This document shows, one piece after another, positions 17,457 to 25,405 of a DNA stretch of 64,000 nucleotides. The notes under the pieces are model-generated. The model made no database searches. It had not been told where the DNA came from and was given only the letters and a program-made list of their open reading frames with translations. The position numbers were made by a program, and so were the translations under genes. Each line of letters begins with the position of its first letter. Position 1 is the stretch's first letter. The DNA is from Collinsella tanakaei YIT 12063 (GTDB lineage: Bacteria; Actinomycetota; Coriobacteriia; Coriobacteriales; Coriobacteriaceae), in assembly GCF_000225705.1 (NCBI RefSeq), contig NZ_JH126470.1, positions 1 to 64,000 on the forward strand, in the 5' to 3' direction.

Positions 17457-18551
17457 CTACTTGGCGTCTCTGGGGACGTCCGCCGGCGCGGGCGCATTGG
17501 GGGCCGGGACCTGCTGCAGCACGCGGGCCAGCGCGTCGCGCTGCTGGTCGATAGTGGCGGCGCGGGCGTTCATGCTTGCAAAGCGGATGCGGTGCGAGAG
17601 CACGGGCAGCGCCATGGCGCGGACGTCGCCGGGGTAGACCGCTTCTTGTCCCAGGGCCAGCGCGCGCACGCGGCTCATGGCAAGTAGCGCCAGACCCGCG
17701 CGCGGCGAGGCGCCCAAGGCGATCTGCGGGCTGGTGCGCGTGGCGGTAAGCAGGGCTACGGCGTAGTCCGCCACCTGGGGAGATACCTTGATCTGCGCGG
17801 CGATGCGTGTGGCTGCCAGCAGCTCTTGGGCGGTGCAGACGGGCTCCAGGCGCTCAAGCGGGTCGCTTCCGCTGGACGACATCACCATCTGCGCCTCCGC
17901 GGCGGGCGAGGGGTAGCCCAGACTGATGCGCGTCATAAAGCGATCGAGCTGCGCCTCGGGCAAAGGGTAGGTGCCCTCCATCTCGATGGGGTTTTGCGTG
18001 GCGATTACTAAATGCGGGCGCGGCAGCTCCCGTGTGACGCCGTCGACGGAGATGCGGCGCTCTTCCATGGCCTCCAGCATGGCGGCCTGCGCCTTGGGAT
18101 TGGCACGGTTGACCTCGTCCGCAAGCACTACCTGCGAAAAGAGCGGTCCCGGGTGAAAGGTGAACTCCTGGGTCTGCTGGTTGAACACTGAGACGCCGGT
18201 AAGGTCGCTGGGCAGCATGTCGGAGGTGAACTGGATGCGCACCATGTCGCACTGCACCGTACGGGCCAGGGCGCGCGCCAGAGTGGTCTTGCCGGTGCCG
18301 GGTACGTCTTCTATCAGCAGGTGCCCGCCGGCGATCATGGTCATCACGGCCAGGTCGATCGCGGGGCGTCGGCAGCAAAGCACCTGCTCTAGGGCATCAG
18401 CTATGCGGGCGATAAGGTCGCGGGCAAAGTGTAGGTCCTCGTCCGAAACGACGCGCGCGGCGACGCGGGTTCCCGTGGCGGCGCGGCGCTCGGCAACGGG
18501 GTGGTTGCCCGCGCGGTCGGGCTGGTTGGATAGCGATCCAAGGTGCATCAT
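17457..18551 (-). CDS. MoxR-family AAA+ ATPase
   Basis: A 364-residue AAA+ chaperone-like ATPase. Walker A is GVPGTGKTT-like (VPGTGKTTLARALA), Walker B is LADEVNRANPKAQ, and the segments EERRISVDGVTRELPRPHLV and ATQNPIEMEGTYPLPEAQLD are diagnostic of MoxR. Such proteins are thought to mature or assemble partners encoded beside them, here the DUF58-transglutaminase fusion. I chose the ATG at 18551 because GGGAG lies five bases upstream; the longer frame is Pro/Arg-rich and unlikely. A second ATG follows immediately and could also be used. Confidence 0.93.
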   Translation of the reverse strand: MMHLGSLSNQPDRAGNHPVAERRAATGTRVAARVVSDEDLHFARDLIARIADALEQVLCCRRPAIDLAVMTMIAGGHLLIEDVPGTGKTTLARALARTVQCDMVRIQFTSDMLPSDLTGVSVFNQQTQEFTFHPGPLFSQVVLADEVNRANPKAQAAMLEAMEERRISVDGVTRELPRPHLVIATQNPIEMEGTYPLPEAQLDRFMTRISLGYPSPAAEAQMVMSSSGSDPLERLEPVCTAQELLAATRIAAQIKVSPQVADYAVALLTATRTSPQIALGASPRAGLALLAMSRVRALALGQEAVYPGDVRAMALPVLSHRIRFASMNARAATIDQQRDALARVLQQVPAPNAPAPADVPRDAK

Positions 18552-18783
18552 ATTCACTCCCAAGGGCTCCGGACGGCGCGGGGGTGAGCGGCCGCCCGGG
18601 GCTGGTATTGTTGCGCAACATATAAGCATGATGCTCCTTGGCGCGCGCGGGTATGCGCGTCCGCGCGTTCCTTAATAGGTTGGTAAATTGTGCGGAAGAC
18701 GCGCCCGCGACCTCTTGCGTGGCGCATCATTAGGAGGAGCGTAGGGGTAGTGTGCGCTTCGCGGCGCCGCCGGGGGAGGTTTT

Positions 18784-19341
18784 ATGGACGAGAACGCTGT
18801 GCAGCAGCGCGCGCTTGCGATGCCGGGCTTGCAACCGGTTGAGACCGATGCGGATATCGAGCGCTTGGCTAAGCTTGCGCACGAGATTTGGTTTGAGTAT
18901 TGGCCAGCGCATATTGGCGAGGCGCAAACCCGCTACATGGTCGAGCGCTTCCAGACCGCCGACGCCATCCGTCGTGATATGGCGAGCTCCGCGTACGAGT
19001 ACTGGTTTGTGCTCGCCCCGGACGATGGCCGCGTGGTCGGCTACACCGGCGGCCACGTTGAGCCAAAGACCGGGCGCTTCTTCATCTCCAAGATCTACCT
19101 GCGCGCCTGCGAGCGCGGGTGCCACTTCGCCAGCGGCGTGATCGCGTTTTACGAGGACCTGTGCCGCAAGCGCGGTCTGCGCGCCATGTACCTTACCGTT
19201 AACAAGGGCAACGTGCTGGGCATTCGCGCATACAAGGGCAACGGCTTTGAGGTCATCGATGCCGTCGAGACGGACATTGGCCAGGGCTTTGTTATGGACG
19301 ACTACATTATGGAGAAGCGCGTGGACCAGGGCTCCTTATAA
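18784..19341 (+). CDS. GNAT-family N-acetyltransferase
   Basis: A 185-residue acetyl-CoA-dependent acyltransferase of unknown substrate. The GNAT fold is suggested by FISKIYLRACERGCHFASGV (strand 4 and the acetyl-CoA-binding turn), LTVNKGNVLGIRAYKGNGFE (strand 5 to helix 4) and a closing MEK segment. A GGGGGAGG motif lies five bases before the ATG at 18784. It stands alone between moxR (divergent) and the toxin-antitoxin pair. The identity of the family is secure; the substrate cannot be inferred. Confidence 0.88.
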   Translation: MDENAVQQRALAMPGLQPVETDADIERLAKLAHEIWFEYWPAHIGEAQTRYMVERFQTADAIRRDMASSAYEYWFVLAPDDGRVVGYTGGHVEPKTGRFFISKIYLRACERGCHFASGVIAFYEDLCRKRGLRAMYLTVNKGNVLGIRAYKGNGFEVIDAVETDIGQGFVMDDYIMEKRVDQGSL

Positions 19342-19392
19342 GATTTGTGAGTTGCGTTGACGTACGTAATAACGTACGGGCATGGAGGCATC

Positions 19393-19644
19393 ATGGGTTC
19401 CATTACTGCAACAGCCGCAAGGAAAGACCTCTACAATCTTATTTCTCGCGTTAATGAGGATTGTGCACCTGTTTCTATTACAAATAGTAAAGGTAAAGGC
19501 GCTGTACTGATTGGCGAGGACGAGTGGGCGGCAATCGAGGAAACCCTGTATCTTACAGGTATTCCGGGAATGTACGAGTCGTTGATTGCCGGGATGGAGG
19601 AACCTGCAGCCGAATGTGTTGATGAGAGCGCTTTGGAGTGGTGA
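19393..19644 (+). CDS. Type II antitoxin, YefM/Phd family
   Basis: An 83-residue protein beginning MGSITATAARKDLYNLISRV, the Phd/YefM N-terminal DNA-binding fold. EDCAPVSITNSKGKGAVLIG and EDEWAAIEETLYL follow, which are classic YefM motifs. The acidic C-terminus would bind and neutralise the toxin encoded immediately downstream. Start is the ATG at 19393 with GGAGG five bases upstream; an upstream in-frame start has no ribosome site. The antitoxin and the complex probably autorepress this operon. Its lower GC than the flanking genes suggests horizontal acquisition. Confidence 0.92.
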   Translation: MGSITATAARKDLYNLISRVNEDCAPVSITNSKGKGAVLIGEDEWAAIEETLYLTGIPGMYESLIAGMEEPAAECVDESALEW

Positions 19645-19646
19645 CG

Positions 19647-19952
19647 ATGTGGGACGTCGTATTCACCAAACAGGCCGTCAAGGATGTGAAGAATCTCAAA
19701 GCGGCAGGTCTCGACGCAAAGGCAAAGCACTTAATTGGAGTGGTTAGGAAAGACCCCTTTGGTCAGCCTCCTTCATATAAAGCGCTTGTAGGAAATCTTG
19801 CAGGATTATATTCGCGAAGAATCAATCTTCAGCATAGGTTGGTATATGAGGTCGCAGGAGAAGCTCATGTAAAAGAGGGAATTGAGTACATCGGAACTGT
19901 AAAGATTGTGAGAATGTGGAGTCATTATAACGACGCGCAGCCAATGAAATGA
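19647..19952 (+). CDS. Type II toxin, YoeB family mRNA interferase
   Basis: A 101-residue RelE/YoeB-type ribosome-dependent endoribonuclease. LVGNLAGLYSRRINLQHRLV and the closing VKIVRMWSHY correspond to the YoeB catalytic region and its terminal Tyr-bearing motif. It begins two bases after the antitoxin stop (ATG 19647; GGAG is 8 bases upstream), which is typical coupling for such pairs. It is longer than E. coli YoeB (84 residues), mostly through an insertion (AGEAHVKEGIEYIG) before the last strand. Whether the insertion affects activity is unknown. Confidence 0.9.
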   Translation: MWDVVFTKQAVKDVKNLKAAGLDAKAKHLIGVVRKDPFGQPPSYKALVGNLAGLYSRRINLQHRLVYEVAGEAHVKEGIEYIGTVKIVRMWSHYNDAQPMK

Positions 19953-19996
19953 AGGTCGTTTGACGCTATCAATCCCTAGCGACTACTGCTAGCAAG

Positions 19997-20054
19997 AAGG
20001 GCCCCGCGGGTTGTCTTGAGGAATGGGTATTCCACGACAACCTGCGGGGCCCTT
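19997..20054. terminator. Bidirectional terminator between yoeB and pfkA
   Basis: aagggccccgcgggttgtc (19997-20015) pairs with gacaacctgcggggccctt (20036-20054) with one G-U pair over a 20-base loop. It lies between convergent genes and can serve both. Confidence 0.7.
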
Positions 20055-20106
20055 GCGCTTATGCTAGCAGATTCTCGTCCAGAGAATCCTCGTCCAAAAA
20101 CGGGTG

Positions 20107-21186
20107 CTACTCATCGCCAAAGCTGATGCCCAAGGCGCGAGCCTCGCGCACCAGGTCGCTTTGCGGGTCGACGTACTTGAGCTTGCCGGCGACCTCTTCA
20201 ATCGGCACGCGGCACATGCTGCCGTTGCGCTGGGCAACCATGAAGCCGTACTCGCCCTCAAGCGCACCCAGGGCAGCCTCGACGCCGCACTGGGACGCGA
20301 AGATGCGGTCCTGGGCGTCGGGCGCGCCTCCGCGCTGGGTGTGGCCGGGAATGGCGACGCGGGTTTCGCGGCCGGTCGCCTGCTCGATCTGGTGGGCCAG
20401 GTCGTAGGCGATGGAGGGGGAGGTGCGCTCGGCCAGCTTGGCCTTGTACTCCTTCTTGGACAGGGCAGCGTCCTGCTTGGAGATGGCGCCCTCTGCCACC
20501 ACCACGATGGTGAAGCGGCTGCCCGCTTCCATGCGGCGCTCGATGGCGGCCTGAACGTTGGCGATGTCGTAGGGGATCTCCGGGATCAGACACACGTCCG
20601 CGCCACCGGCGACGGCGGAGTACAGCGGAATCCAACCAACCTTGTGGCCCATGATCTCGATGACAAAGACGCGGCCGTGGCTGGACGCGGTGGTGTGGAT
20701 GTCGTCGATGCAACGGGTCGCGACCTCGACGGCGCTGGTGAAGCCAAAGGTGAGGTCGGTGCCAAAGGTATCGTTATCGATGGTTTTGGGCAGGGCGATG
20801 ACGTTGAGGTCCTCTTTGCGCAGGCGGTTGGCGGTCTTGGTGGAGCCGTTGCCGCCCAGCATGAACAGGCAGTCCAGGCGCAGCTTCTGATAGGTCTTCA
20901 CCATGGCGGGGACCTTTTCGACTCCGTCCTCCTCCGGGGTGTTCAGGCGCTTGAACGGCGTGCGGCTGGTGCCCAGAATGGTGCCGCCGCGGGTGAGGAT
21001 GCCGCTGAAGTCGCTGGGCTTCATAAGGTCGTAGCGACCGTAGATAAGGCCCTGGTAGCCGTCCTTGAAGCCGTAGATCTCAACGGGCTCGTGGGCGTTG
21101 TTGATCATGGTCTTGACGATGCCGCGCATGGTGGCGTTCAACGCCTGGCAGTCGCCGCCGCTGGTAAGAAGTCCAATCCTGGGCAT
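20107..21186 (-). CDS. pfkA: 6-phosphofructokinase (group III type)
   Basis: A 359-residue enzyme that phosphorylates fructose 6-phosphate in glycolysis. GGDCQALNA (residues 10-18) replaces the usual GGDCPGLNA. GGNGSTKTA (111-119) has Gly at the position that is Asp in pyrophosphate-dependent enzymes, and PKTIDND (133-139) has the Lys seen in group III enzymes. Together this suggests ATP as donor, by analogy with actinobacterial PFKs of the Gly/Lys type, but only an assay would decide. EIMGHKVGWIPL and PGHTQRGG are also present. ATG 21186 follows GGGGGAGG by five bases. The gene stands alone. Confidence 0.92.
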   Translation of the reverse strand: MPRIGLLTSGGDCQALNATMRGIVKTMINNAHEPVEIYGFKDGYQGLIYGRYDLMKPSDFSGILTRGGTILGTSRTPFKRLNTPEEDGVEKVPAMVKTYQKLRLDCLFMLGGNGSTKTANRLRKEDLNVIALPKTIDNDTFGTDLTFGFTSAVEVATRCIDDIHTTASSHGRVFVIEIMGHKVGWIPLYSAVAGGADVCLIPEIPYDIANVQAAIERRMEAGSRFTIVVVAEGAISKQDAALSKKEYKAKLAERTSPSIAYDLAHQIEQATGRETRVAIPGHTQRGGAPDAQDRIFASQCGVEAALGALEGEYGFMVAQRNGSMCRVPIEEVAGKLKYVDPQSDLVREARALGISFGDE

Positions 21187-21561
21187 GGTTCCTCCCCCAA
21201 GGGTTCAAATGGTGTGCGCCGGCGGTCTCACGTTGGCGGGCGCTGTCGTGCGTGCTTAGGCGCGAGTTCAAGCGCGTGCTTAAGCCGCGTGCCGGCGTGG
21301 GCGCGCGGTTTGGTGCGGCGCCACTCTTGCAGATTCTTTCTAGTTTGGCACAAACCTTATGCCGCGTGGGGCGTTGGCGCCAATCTTGACGAGTTCCTGT
21401 TAGGGATTTTACGTTTGCGTGCTGTTGAGGGGTGCCCTCGCGCGGCTACGAGCGGGCGCTGCCGGTTACGGGCGGGTGTGTGCGCGGGTGCGGGCGGGTG
21501 TGGGCGGCTACGAGCGCGGCCCCGCGCTCACGGGCCGTGGGCTCGGTGACGCGGCGAGTGC
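21187..21561. other. Non-coding DNA upstream of pfkA, G/C-simple
   Basis: No gene seen. Between about 21440 and 21545 the sequence is a degenerate GCGGGTGCG-rich stretch. The pfkA promoter must lie in the proximal part, but no clear -10/-35 pair was found. Confidence 0.4.
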
Positions 21562-21776
21562 CAAATAATGCGTTAGTGCGAAGGTTTGGTCAAATAGTCG
21601 CTTAGTGCGGTTCGGGCGAGATATAGCAAGGGTACCTTATGAATAGCGCTCTTAAATATCGCCAGTTGGAGGACTTGATCGGAGCTGCTCGGTGAATAAG
21701 AAAGTCGAGCTGGGCCGCCTTCAAACCGCACTAACGCATTATTTGACCAAGCCTCCGCACTAACGTACTTTTTGAC
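21562..21776. repeat. Intergenic repeat element, copy 1 (opposed unit arrays)
   Basis: The left side carries two inverted units (21562-21580 and 21588-21610). The right side carries two forward units (21726-21748 and 21755-21776) of the form CCGCACTAACGCATTATTTG followed by ACC. The outermost left unit and the first right unit are exact 19-bp inverted complements. The core includes gggtaccttatgaatag (21630-21646), shared exactly with copy 2 at 57405-57688. No protein-coding capacity is evident. Confidence 0.8.
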
Positions 21777-22073
21777 GCTCTCTCTTCTCGGTCCCCGTGC
21801 TTCAGGATTTCTGCCGCACCCCTAACTCGCTTTTTGGCCTAGACCCCGCCTTGCGCGCTCTCGGCCCGGATTGACCGTTCGGAATGGCGGGCGGCGGCCA
21901 TACAGGCGTTTCGCGGTTCAGGCCCGATCCTCATGTTCAGCGCAGGCGATATGGACGATAATCAAGAGCGGTCAACACGGCGCACCGACGCGCCGTGCAA
22001 GTTATTCTGCAGCTGCGGGGACCTCGCTGTTTGAAGCGCGACGCGCCATCGCTGCAGGTAGAAGGGGGACCGT

Positions 22074-23714
22074 ATGAATACAACACACGCTGCGGGCGGT
22101 CGTTACTATAGCATGGACGCCGCGCGCGCGGACGAGGGATACGACGCTTCTGATGTGGAGACCGACTTCCTCGGTGAGGAGATCGATTTCGCAGAGGCGG
22201 AGCTCAATTCCGCCAACGACCTTGCGGCCGGACCGGTGGGCGTAGGCGCGGACGGCGACCCCGAGGACGTCGACCCCACGGACACGGAGATCGCGCGCGA
22301 TATGCTCGACTTCATCGAGGCGAGTCCCAGCATGTTCCATTCCGCCGCGTCGATATGCGACTGGCTGGACGATGCCGGGTTCACCTATCTGCCAGAATCC
22401 GCCGCGTGGGACCTCGAGCCGGGCGGGGCGTACTACACCCAGCGCAACGGTTCAAGCGTCATCGCCTGGCAAGTGGGCGAGGGCGTCCCGGCGCCCGCCG
22501 CGGGCGCGCAGCAAGCGGACTTTCGCTTCGCGGACGAACTCGACTGCCCCGCGTATCACTTCCAAGTCGCCGCGTCGCACGCCGACTCGCCCACGTTCAA
22601 GGTCAAAGCGGTGCCGGAGTTGGACGGCGCGGGCGAATCGCTGCGCCTCAACGTCGAGGCCTACGGCGGCATGATCGACTATAGCTGGTTCGACCGTCCG
22701 CTGGGTCTGGCTGGCCGCGTGCTGGTGCGTGAAGATATGGACGAGGAGGGCGCGGATGGCGCTGCCGACACGGACGCCGCCGTCACGCCGGTGGCGATCC
22801 ACAGCCGCCTGCTGTTCATCGACCGTCCCGTCGCCATCATCCCAAGCCTCGCCATTCACATGGATCGAGAGGTCAACAAGGGCTTCGCGCCCAATCGTCA
22901 GGTCGATCTCTGCCCGCTGTTCTCCGCGGGCGAGCTCAAGGCTGGTGCGTTCGACGCCCTCGTTGCCCGCGAGCTGGGCGTGCGTCCGGACCAAGTGCTT
23001 GCGCGCGACCTGTTCCTGGTGAACCTGCAGCCCGCTCAGGTCTGGGGCGAGGGCGAGGAGTTCGTTAGCTCCCCGCGCTTGGATGACCTTATGTGCGCCT
23101 ATACCTCGCTAAGCGCATTTTTGCAGGTAGGGGCGCCGTTAGAGAACCGCATCTCCGTGTACTGCTGTTTTGATAACGAGGAGGTTGGTTCTAACACCAA
23201 GCAGGGTGCCATGTCCACATTGCTGCGCGACACGCTGGAGCGCATCAACCAGTCGCTGGGCTTCTCGTCCCAAGACCTGCGCCGCGCGCTCGCCGCATCG
23301 TTTATGGTGAGCTGCGACAACGCGCACGCCGTGCACCCCAACCGCTCGGAGCGCGCCGACGAGCGCAACCGCTGCGTGCTCAACGGCGGGCTGGTGATCA
23401 AAGAGGCGGCAAACCAGGCGTACTGCACGGACGCTTTCAGCCGCGCGGTTTTCGCGGCGCTGCTCGACCGCGCCGGCGTCCCGCGCCAAACCTTCGCCAA
23501 CAAGAGCGACATGGCGGGTGGCTCCACGCTGGGCAACCTTTCAAATATGCAGGTCAGCATGCATGGCGTGGACGTGGGCTGCGCGCAGCTGGCTATGCAC
23601 TCGTCCTATGAGACGGCCGGCGCCCGCGACGTCGCGCACGCCATCGCGGCATTCGAGGCGTTCTACGAGGCGGATGTGCATATCGACGGGGCGCAGGCGG
23701 CGTTGCTGGCGTAA
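22074..23714 (+). CDS. M18-family aminopeptidase with acidic N-terminal extension
   Basis: A 546-residue metallopeptidase of the aspartyl aminopeptidase family, which removes N-terminal acidic residues from peptides using two zinc ions. The family domain starts near residue 77. Ligands include His169 in AASHADSPTF, the Asp-Asn-Glu-Glu segment FDNEEVGS, and a C-terminal MHSSYETAG with the last His. M18 enzymes are normally 420-470 residues; the extra 75 or so acidic residues at the N-terminus have no recognised domain. GGGGGA lies before the ATG at 22074, so the extension seems to be translated, though an internal start at Met77 is possible. panE follows. Confidence 0.9.
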   Translation: MNTTHAAGGRYYSMDAARADEGYDASDVETDFLGEEIDFAEAELNSANDLAAGPVGVGADGDPEDVDPTDTEIARDMLDFIEASPSMFHSAASICDWLDDAGFTYLPESAAWDLEPGGAYYTQRNGSSVIAWQVGEGVPAPAAGAQQADFRFADELDCPAYHFQVAASHADSPTFKVKAVPELDGAGESLRLNVEAYGGMIDYSWFDRPLGLAGRVLVREDMDEEGADGAADTDAAVTPVAIHSRLLFIDRPVAIIPSLAIHMDREVNKGFAPNRQVDLCPLFSAGELKAGAFDALVARELGVRPDQVLARDLFLVNLQPAQVWGEGEEFVSSPRLDDLMCAYTSLSAFLQVGAPLENRISVYCCFDNEEVGSNTKQGAMSTLLRDTLERINQSLGFSSQDLRRALAASFMVSCDNAHAVHPNRSERADERNRCVLNGGLVIKEAANQAYCTDAFSRAVFAALLDRAGVPRQTFANKSDMAGGSTLGNLSNMQVSMHGVDVGCAQLAMHSSYETAGARDVAHAIAAFEAFYEADVHIDGAQAALLA

Positions 23715-23809
23715 GCGCTGCGACAGGCGGGCGGATCTTGGCGCGCTGCGGCGCTTCGCAGCGCCGGCGGTATCCATGTAGGAAAAACCAATGCGAAACG
23801 GAGGGAGCC

Positions 23810-24763
23810 GTGCATATCAAGAAGGCGGCGATTATTGGCAAGGGCGCGGTGGGGTTGCTGTACGGCAGCCTCATCGCGCGCAACATCGGTACGGACGCGG
23901 TCGAATATGTTATGGACGATGACCGGCTGTCCCGCCACGCGGAAGATGCCCTCACCATCAACGGCCGCCCGTGCCGCATCCGCACCGTGGGCGCCTCGAT
24001 CGCCGCGGAAGAGGAGCCGGTAGACCTGCTGATTCTGGCGATCAAGGCGACCGGACTTGAGCAGGCGCTTGTCACCATGGAGAGCTGTGTGGGTCCCCAG
24101 ACGCGCATTATCTCGCTGCTTAACGGCATCACTAGCGAAGAGGCGATCGCCCAGCGCTTTGGGTGGGAGAACACGGTGCTCAGCGTGGCGCAGGGCATGG
24201 ACGCCGTCTTTATCGACAACGCGCTCACCTATACGCATCCGGGCGAGATTCGTCTTGGCCCCGCGTCGGCAACCGCCCCGGGCGTGGTCGACCAGATCGC
24301 GGACTTTTTGGCCTGCGCGGGCATTTCGCATTCGGTCGAGGCGGACATTCGCCGTCGGCAGTGGGTCAAGTTCATGCTCAACGTGGGCCTTAACCAAACG
24401 TGCATGGTCTTTGGCGGCACGTACGGCAGTATCGTGGCTCCAGGCGAGCAAAACCGCTGCTTTATCGCCGCTATGCGCGAGGCGATCGCCGTGGCGCACG
24501 CGGAGGGCGTTGATTTGGACGAAGAGGACCTGTTGCAGATGGTCGCCATGGTGGAGTCGCTCGACCCCGCCGGCATGCCGTCCATGGCGCAGGACCGCAT
24601 CAACCGCAAACGCTCGGAGGTCGACCAGTTCGCCGGCACCGTTATTCGCCTGGCGGACCGCCACGGCATCCTGGTGCCGCAGAACCGCTATCTATACGAC
24701 CGCGTCGCCCAGATAGAGGCGGCGTATATGGATGAGTTGGACGAGGGGCTTCGCTGGGAATGA
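23810..24763 (+). CDS. Ketopantoate reductase (PanE/ApbA family)
   Basis: A 317-residue NADPH-dependent oxidoreductase expected to reduce 2-dehydropantoate to pantoate, toward coenzyme A. The Rossmann motif is AAIIGKGAVGLLYG (residues 6-19). The conserved LLNGITSEE and the Lys of RRQWVKFMLNVGLNQ match the ketopantoate-reductase catalytic region. The GTG at 23810 has GGAGG five bases upstream; the longer frame is not protein-like. Other pan genes are not adjacent, and paralogues of this family can use other substrates, so specificity is inferred. Confidence 0.9.
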   Translation: MHIKKAAIIGKGAVGLLYGSLIARNIGTDAVEYVMDDDRLSRHAEDALTINGRPCRIRTVGASIAAEEEPVDLLILAIKATGLEQALVTMESCVGPQTRIISLLNGITSEEAIAQRFGWENTVLSVAQGMDAVFIDNALTYTHPGEIRLGPASATAPGVVDQIADFLACAGISHSVEADIRRRQWVKFMLNVGLNQTCMVFGGTYGSIVAPGEQNRCFIAAMREAIAVAHAEGVDLDEEDLLQMVAMVESLDPAGMPSMAQDRINRKRSEVDQFAGTVIRLADRHGILVPQNRYLYDRVAQIEAAYMDELDEGLRWE

Positions 24764-24894
24764 TGCACGGTGGTTTGTGCTGAGGTTGGGCGTATGCCCT
24801 CCGCACAGCCATGCTCCTTGGGGTTTTGTGTATTATCTAGTGGTTAGCATTACCATCCAGCCGGGGTGCGCCCGGAGCATTCGAAGGGATTTCC

Positions 24895-25311
24895 ATGATC
24901 AAGGAGATTGTTCACGATCAGATTCTGCTGTCGCAGGTTGCCGAGCCGGCCACCGCTGAGGACGCCGCTGTTGCCCAGGACCTCATCGACACCATGAACT
25001 CGCTGGAGGACTGTGCCTGCCTGGCCGCCAACCAGATCGGCGTGAACAAGGCCATCGTCGCCTACGAGCAGAAGGGCCACGTCTTTGTCCTCTACAACCC
25101 CAAGATCATGGCCGGCATGAAGCCGTTCAAGACCATGGAGGGCTGCCTGAGCCTGGAGACCACCTCCAACGTCAAGCGCTTCCAGACCGTTCGCGTCGCG
25201 TTCCAGGAGCTGGTGGGCGATCAGCTGGTGCCGCGCACCCGCACCTTCCAGGATTGGACCGCCCAGTGCGTCCAGCACGGTATCGACCACTGCCAGGGCA
25301 AGCTGGTCTAG
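24895..25311 (+). CDS. Peptide deformylase homologue with altered catalytic motif
   Basis: A 138-residue protein of the deformylase fold. Motif 1 appears as LAANQIG (residues 43-49) and motif 2 as EGCLS (82-86) with the metal-binding Cys. Motif 3, normally HEXDH, reads HGIDH (128-132), so both metal His are kept but the catalytic Glu is Gly129. True deformylases need this Glu for turnover, so this protein may be inactive on formyl-Met or use another base. It lacks the usual C-terminal helix. Start is ATG 24895 with AAGGGA upstream; a terminator follows at 25360. Confidence 0.85.
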   Translation: MIKEIVHDQILLSQVAEPATAEDAAVAQDLIDTMNSLEDCACLAANQIGVNKAIVAYEQKGHVFVLYNPKIMAGMKPFKTMEGCLSLETTSNVKRFQTVRVAFQELVGDQLVPRTRTFQDWTAQCVQHGIDHCQGKLV

Positions 25312-25359
25312 TGCGAGCGCGTGCGCGGCGCCGTCGCGTACGCAAAAACGAATTGTCTG

Positions 25360-25403
25360 AAGGGTCCGCCCGGTTCTGCCTGAGCCGAGCGGACCCTTTT
25401 TAT
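25360..25403. terminator. Bidirectional terminator after the deformylase homologue
   Basis: aagggtccgc (25360-25369) and gcggaccctt (25389-25398) form a perfect 10-bp stem followed by TTTTAT on the plus strand, and lie between convergent genes. Confidence 0.8.
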
Positions 25404-25405
25404 AG

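Noticed and set aside
21641-21696. Short peptide gene in the repeat element core (ATG in gggtaccttatgaat)
   Set aside because: The two copies encode different peptides (18 and 31 residues) with no shared sequence beyond the first two residues, so translation is not supported.
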